From NCBI GenBank assembly GCA_030150795.1, contig JASLFF010000208.1:1-7552 (forward strand): DNA of 7,552 nt, given 5' to 3'. This document shows, piece after piece, positions 4,794 through 7,552 of this stretch. A program made the position numbers and the translations under genes. The stretch's first letter is position 1, and each line of letters begins with the position of its first letter. The notes below the pieces were generated by a model, which was not told where the DNA came from, ran no database searches, and saw only the letters and a program-made list of their open reading frames with translations. This DNA is from Terriglobales bacterium. Its GTDB lineage: Bacteria; Acidobacteriota; Terriglobia; Terriglobales; Gp1-AA117.

Positions 4794-6569
4794 TTACTTT
4801 CCTCCCGGCGTGCCGGTACTTTTTTTAACTTCCTGTTCAGCGCCTTCGGCATCTTTTTGCTGATTTTGTAATTCGCCGTCGGCATCTGCATCCGGCTGCG
4901 GAGCGGGTACTTCGCCGCCTATAGTGCTTGTATCCGGTGCTTTCGGCAATCCATTTTTACCGGAGTTGTCCGCCATGGTTTTCAGTCCGGCATCCAGTTT
5001 TTCCCGGAACTGGTTATGCATTTCCTGCAGATCGCTAATTTCCACGTCTGCATTTGTGCCAATTGCGCAATCACCTTTTTTACTGCTGACTACGCTCACG
5101 CCGATCTTGGTTCCATTGGGCTCGCCACCGCGGACAAGAACGTCACCCGCTGTAACGGCGCATTCGCCGGAATCGCCAACTAAATCGACATTGCCGGCGA
5201 CAACAAAGACCCGCTGGTTAGGATCGAGTGCCGCAGGAGTTTCTTCCGTCTGATTATTTGCATTCTGCGCGGGCACATTGCTGGCTGCTGGAGCAGGCTG
5301 TGCCGCTGCCGAGCGCTCTATCGCTAACTGGCGTTGCACCTCATCTGCAATCATTTGCTTGACTTCTGGAGAAAGCGCGACCTGGCCGCCTCCATTATTC
5401 CCAGAGTCATTCGCATCCTGCTGCATCGCTGCCGCATTGGCTTCGGCGCGTGCTTCGTATGAGGCCCGCAAATTTTCGGCAAGCAGATAATCGGTCAACC
5501 AGAGTGACGCACTGGCGTAAGCAGGATAGGGTGTGAAGTAATAGCCATAATATCCATACCAGGGATTTCCAGCCCATCCCCAGCCATAGACAACAGGAGT
5601 AGCCCACGGGCTATAGGCCCATCCATAGAATGCGGGGTGATAATAAAAGGCTGGCGCGTAGCCGTAATAAGGATTGCCGTGCCAGTAATAGGAGCGATAC
5701 GCATATGCATACCGGCGTCCGCCATAAACATACGTACGCTGAACATACACATGGCCGCCGCGTGCGATATATCTGCGCTCCGTGAAGCCTCTGCCATGTC
5801 CGTAACCGACGATTCTACGGCCTCCGGCTCCTCTGGTTTCGAAACGAGTTCCGCCCCTGAAGTCGCGATGAACCGCTAACTCGCGCCCGCGGCTATCGCG
5901 TCCACTGATTTCCCGAACTCTGCCGCGTCCATCAGTAGCCACACGCCGACCACCTACTTCGTGTACAGTGCGAACTGCTTCGTGCCTGGGTGGGCTGCTA
6001 TGCCCAGTCCCGACACTTTTACCGGTGTTTCCAGCCGCTGAATTTTTTTCGTGGTTGCTCGTTCCCGAATTTCTATTGTTATCGGCCGCACCTGCGTTTC
6101 TGTCCTTGTTGTTGGCAGCTCCAGCGTTTCCACCCTTATTGCCGGAATTAGCGTTTTTGACGTTATTGCCAGCTCCAGTATTTCTGCTGTTATTCCCCGC
6201 AGCGGAGTTCCGACCGTTATTTGCTGTGGTGGAACCCGGACGCCCGTTGGCGCCTGAGTTGACATTACCGTGAGACGAATTAGAGCCGCCGCTCGGCTTC
6301 CCCATATTGCCACTAGACGGCCTGCCAGTACCGGATCCACCGCTCGGTCTGCCGGCATTTCCACTGCTCGGCCTGCCGCCGCTGTTTCCATGACTCGCAC
6401 TTCCACTGGACGGATGCGCTGCGGGAGCAGCCTTAGCGGGCGCCGCGCTGGGAGCAGATGAAGGTTTGTGCTTGTCATCACCCCTCGATATGGTTGCCAG
6501 CGCCAAGATAAAGATAAGAACAGCAATAGCGGTGTGCGGAATGACGGATACTGCCTGTTTTGAATTCAT
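4794..6569 (-). CDS. Exported 591-residue protein with Gly/Asn-rich, Tyr/Trp-rich and C-terminal two-cysteine domains
   Basis: Not assigned to a function. In order: a signal sequence or N-terminal anchor (hydrophobic 13-27), Ala/Pro/Ser-rich 37-60, GRPSSGN-type repeats 65-96, Asn/Gly-rich repeats 117-183, an Arg/Gly-rich basic segment 200-270, a Tyr/Trp/Gly/Pro-rich segment 275-352 (for example YYGYAPAFYYHPAFYGWAY), then LWLTDYLLAENLRASYEARA (357-376). Residues 451-530 form a compact domain with the only two cysteines, Cys470 and Cys501, a likely disulfide, followed by a helix LQEMHNQFREKLDAGLK. From memory, the Tyr-rich segment and this last domain occur in uncharacterised acidobacterial secreted proteins. 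The ATG at 6569 is chosen because AGGAGG lies 4 nt upstream; a GTG at 6602 would add 11 residues and place that site inside the gene. First gene of the probable three-gene unit. A structural surface or matrix role is possible but unproven. Confidence 0.85.
   Translation of the reverse strand: MNSKQAVSVIPHTAIAVLIFILALATISRGDDKHKPSSAPSAAPAKAAPAAHPSSGSASHGNSGGRPSSGNAGRPSGGSGTGRPSSGNMGKPSGGSNSSHGNVNSGANGRPGSTTANNGRNSAAGNNSRNTGAGNNVKNANSGNKGGNAGAANNKDRNAGAADNNRNSGTSNHEKNSAAGNTGKSVGTGHSSPPRHEAVRTVHEVGGRRVATDGRGRVREISGRDSRGRELAVHRDFRGGTRFETRGAGGRRIVGYGHGRGFTERRYIARGGHVYVQRTYVYGGRRYAYAYRSYYWHGNPYYGYAPAFYYHPAFYGWAYSPWATPVVYGWGWAGNPWYGYYGYYFTPYPAYASASLWLTDYLLAENLRASYEARAEANAAAMQQDANDSGNNGGGQVALSPEVKQMIADEVQRQLAIERSAAAQPAPAASNVPAQNANNQTEETPAALDPNQRVFVVAGNVDLVGDSGECAVTAGDVLVRGGEPNGTKIGVSVVSSKKGDCAIGTNADVEISDLQEMHNQFREKLDAGLKTMADNSGKNGLPKAPDTSTIGGEVPAPQPDADADGELQNQQKDAEGAEQEVKKSTGTPGGK
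6021..6221 (-). repeat. Degenerate Asn/Gly/Ala repeat tract
   Basis: Residues 117-183 of the 591-residue protein are built from loosely repeated units such as NNGRNSAAGNN, SRNTGAGNN and DRNAGAADNN, about 9-12 residues each. The tract is probably disordered. Such repeats may vary in copy number between strains. Confidence 0.6.
6282..6377 (-). repeat. Two in-frame copies of a 15-residue Gly/Pro/Ser repeat
   Basis: Residues 65-79 (GRPSSGNAGRPSGGS) and 82-96 (GRPSSGNMGKPSGGS) of the 591-residue protein match at 13 of 15 positions with a 17-residue period. The DNA copies are also similar, which suggests a local duplication of about 51 bp. Confidence 0.75.
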
Positions 6570-6573
6570 GCGG

Positions 6574-6579
6574 CCTCCT
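6574..6579 (-). promoter_or_regulatory. Shine-Dalgarno site that fixes the start of the 591-residue protein
   Basis: AGGAGG on the - strand, 4 nt before the ATG at 6569. A full anti-16S match here argues against the upstream in-frame GTG at 6602. Confidence 0.75.
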
Positions 6580-6597
6580 GAGCTCCTGATGCGATGG

Positions 6598-6659
6598 GAC
6601 ACCTGCGTTGGCGCACGGATACCATTCCGAGCGACATCGGCTGGCCAAGCGTTTGTGTC
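6598..6659 (-). other. Nested dyad in the leader of the secreted-protein operon
   Basis: Three nested pairings are visible: GACAC 6598-6602 with GTGTC 6655-6659, TTGGC 6608-6612 with GCCAA 6644-6648, and CCGA 6627-6630 with TCGG 6637-6640. As RNA from the - strand this would be a long stem with internal loops, about 30 nt before the start codon. Each arm is only 4-5 bp, so chance is a real alternative. Confidence 0.3.
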
Positions 6660-6848
6660 TTGGCTTATAAGGGGGATTTGCTTTTCGGGATACTTACTGC
6701 GGGGCCCAAAGTCTCAGGCGCGATTCGGAAAAGGTTCAGGTTTGCCGCTGCATGGCTTCTGCCTACCCTAGTCGTACGCCTACAACCCGGATGAACGGAG
6801 AAATAAAGTAAAGTTCTTCTGAGTAATCGTACAAGTATGCAGCAAATC

Positions 6849-6877
6849 AGGATAAAATTTGTGTGAAGTTTTGATAA
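6849..6877 (-). promoter_or_regulatory. Candidate sigma70-type promoter for the secreted-protein operon
   Basis: On the - strand TTATCA (6872-6877) and TATCCT (6849-6854) are separated by 17 bp; each matches its consensus at 4 of 6 positions. The site points toward the secreted-protein operon and would give a leader of about 270 nt. The spacer is an AT-rich imperfect inverted repeat. The match is weak and rests on spacing and position only. Confidence 0.25.
6852..6875. repeat. AT-rich imperfect inverted repeat
   Basis: ATAAAATTT (6852-6860) faces AAGTTTTGAT (6866-6875) across GTGTG, with one bulge and one G-T pair. It overlaps the candidate promoter spacer and could be an operator, or a weak end of the sulfur-carrier transcript; there is no T tract after it. 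Confidence 0.35.
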
Positions 6878-6906
6878 GTTTGCTGGGTCTGGAGATTAGT
6901 GTTTCC

Positions 6907-7185
6907 TTAGAGTCGCCCCCCAGCGATCGACGGCACCAGAGTTACCTCGTCGCCTTCCTTGAATTTGTAGTCTTTCCCTAAGAAGCGAATGTCCTCGTCA
7001 TTGACGTAAATATTCAGGAAGCGGCGGACGTTGCCTTGTTCGTCGCGCAGGTGTGGCTTGAGGTCAGGAAAGCGGCTGCCGAGCGAATCAAGCAGGCCAG
7101 GCAGATCGGGGCCCGCACATTCATAGTGGTCCAGCCCCTCAGTATGACGGCGGAAGGCGCTGGGGATGGAAACTTTAACGCTCAT
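6907..7185 (-). CDS. MoaD/ThiS-family sulfur-carrier protein, CysO-like, with a Gly-Gly-Arg-Leu end
   Basis: The 92-residue protein has a ubiquitin-like fold family pattern. Sulfur carriers of this type take up sulfur as a C-terminal thiocarboxylate after adenylation and donate it to a synthase; CysO of Mycobacterium feeds cysteine synthesis. RRFLNIYVNDEDIRFLG (54-70) closely resembles the CysO segment FVNIYVNDEDVRF as I remember it, and VPSIAGG (84-90) is the carrier tail. Arg91-Leu92 follow the Gly-Gly, so a protease would have to trim the tail before activation. The ATG overlaps the threonine synthase stop by one base (TAATG), and AAGGAG at 7193-7198 lies 7 nt upstream, so translation is probably coupled. 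A MoaD or ThiS role is less likely because no molybdopterin or thiamine genes are near. Confidence 0.88.
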   Translation of the reverse strand: MSVKVSIPSAFRRHTEGLDHYECAGPDLPGLLDSLGSRFPDLKPHLRDEQGNVRRFLNIYVNDEDIRFLGKDYKFKEGDEVTLVPSIAGGRL

Positions 7186-7552
7186 TAGGCAGCTCCTTTG
7201 CCGGAGGCACGCGCCCCGGCGAATTGGGTTTCAAGAAATTGTTCGAAAGCAGCCAGCTTTGGTGCAATCGGTTCAACCGCTTCAAACCGGCCCGCAAGAG
7301 CGTCTGTGGTCTTGAGGCCGTTGCCGGTAATGCAGAGAACGGTCGTCTCATCAGGACGGATACGCCCTTGCGCATAGAGTTTCCGCGCCGCTGCCACGGT
7401 GACGCCGCCGGCGGTCTCAGTAAAGACGCCCTCGGTTTCGGCCAGCAGCGCCATGGCTTCAACGATCTCAGGATCGCTGGCATCTTCCGCCCATCCACCG
7501 CTGCCGAGAATAGTCTTGGCGGCATAGAAACCGTCAGCAGGATTGCCGATAG
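7185..7552 (-). CDS. thrC: Threonine synthase, C-terminal part (cut by the window edge)
   Basis: Threonine synthase is a PLP enzyme that converts O-phosphohomoserine to threonine. The visible 121 residues start at IGNPADGFYAAKTILGSGGW and include LLAETEGVFTETAGGVTVAA, and CITGNGLKTTDAL, which are conserved C-terminal segments of the family. The PLP lysine and the N-terminal domain lie beyond position 7552. The stop TAA (7185-7187) shares one base with the ATG of the sulfur-carrier gene. An internal ATG at 7452-7454 is not the start, since the frame stays open to the edge with conserved sequence. Other PLP enzymes of the same fold, such as cysteate synthase, are possible but less likely given the IGNPADG and ITGNGLKT segments. 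Confidence 0.9.
   Translation of the reverse strand, partial: IGNPADGFYAAKTILGSGGWAEDASDPEIVEAMALLAETEGVFTETAGGVTVAAARKLYAQGRIRPDETTVLCITGNGLKTTDALAGRFEAVEPIAPKLAAFEQFLETQFAGARASGKGAA

Larger units (their letters stand above)
6570..6906. other. Gene-free region of about 337 bp with leader and promoter candidates for the secreted-protein operon
   Basis: No convincing ORF is present on either strand. The region lies between the end of the sulfur-carrier gene and the start of the secreted-protein operon, both on the - strand. The half near 6790-6906 is AT-rich. On the - strand the segment next to the operon contains TTATAA (6665-6670), a possible -10 box without a good -35, then a nested dyad (6598-6659), then the ribosome binding site. 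I see no clear intrinsic terminator for the sulfur-carrier gene and no riboswitch that I recognise. Confidence 0.6.

Noticed and set aside
5954..6526. A 190-residue - strand ORF in another frame of the 591-residue protein gene
   Set aside because: It is open only because the Gly/Asn/Ser repeat DNA lacks stops in that frame; it has no ribosome binding site and no recognisable domain.
6570..6602. GTG at 6602 as the start of the 591-residue protein
   Set aside because: It would place the AGGAGG site inside the coding region and add a non-signal-like stretch before a normal signal sequence.
6661..6800. A cyclic-di-GMP (GEMM) riboswitch, suggested by GGCAAACC and GGTAGGC on the - strand
   Set aside because: The order of the motifs is wrong and the conserved CGCAAAGCC and receptor segments are missing.

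Overview
The window most likely comes from a member of the Acidobacteriota (Terriglobia-like). This is an inference: the long Gly/Asn-rich and Tyr/Trp-rich secreted protein and the paired six-cysteine secreted proteins resemble, from memory, uncharacterised families common in that phylum. No rRNA or marker gene is present to confirm it.

Region 1 (about 1-2991, + strand) is a sirohaem/anion-reduction operon. It starts with the 3' part of a sirohaem- and 4Fe-4S-dependent nitrite/sulfite reductase whose reading frame carries an in-frame TAA at 95-97. Then come a precorrin-2 dehydrogenase/sirohydrochlorin ferrochelatase (1405-2070), a 57-codon ORF with a strong ribosome binding site (2003-2176), and a uroporphyrinogen-III C-methyltransferase (2179-2991). 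The two cofactor enzymes convert uroporphyrinogen III to sirohaem, the cofactor of the first enzyme.

Region 2 (2996-6569, - strand) converges on region 1 with only 4 bp between stop codons. It is a probable three-gene operon of exported proteins of unknown function: a 591-residue low-complexity protein, then two tandem paralogues of 263 and 290 residues. Each paralogue has a signal peptide, six matching cysteines, a Gln/Asn/Gly/Asp-rich linker and a C-terminal module that looks like SmpA/OmlA (BamE). This is the least described part of the window.

Region 3 (6570-6906) has no gene. It holds the probable leader and promoter of the secreted-protein operon, with a nested dyad near the start codon and an AT-rich dyad further upstream.

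Region 4 (6907-7552, - strand) is the 3' end of threonine synthase. Its stop overlaps by one base the start of a CysO-like MoaD/ThiS sulfur-carrier gene, which ends Gly-Gly-Arg-Leu rather than Gly-Gly. Sulfur chemistry thus appears on both sides of the secreted trio: sulfite (or nitrite) reduction on one side and a protein-bound sulfur carrier on the other.
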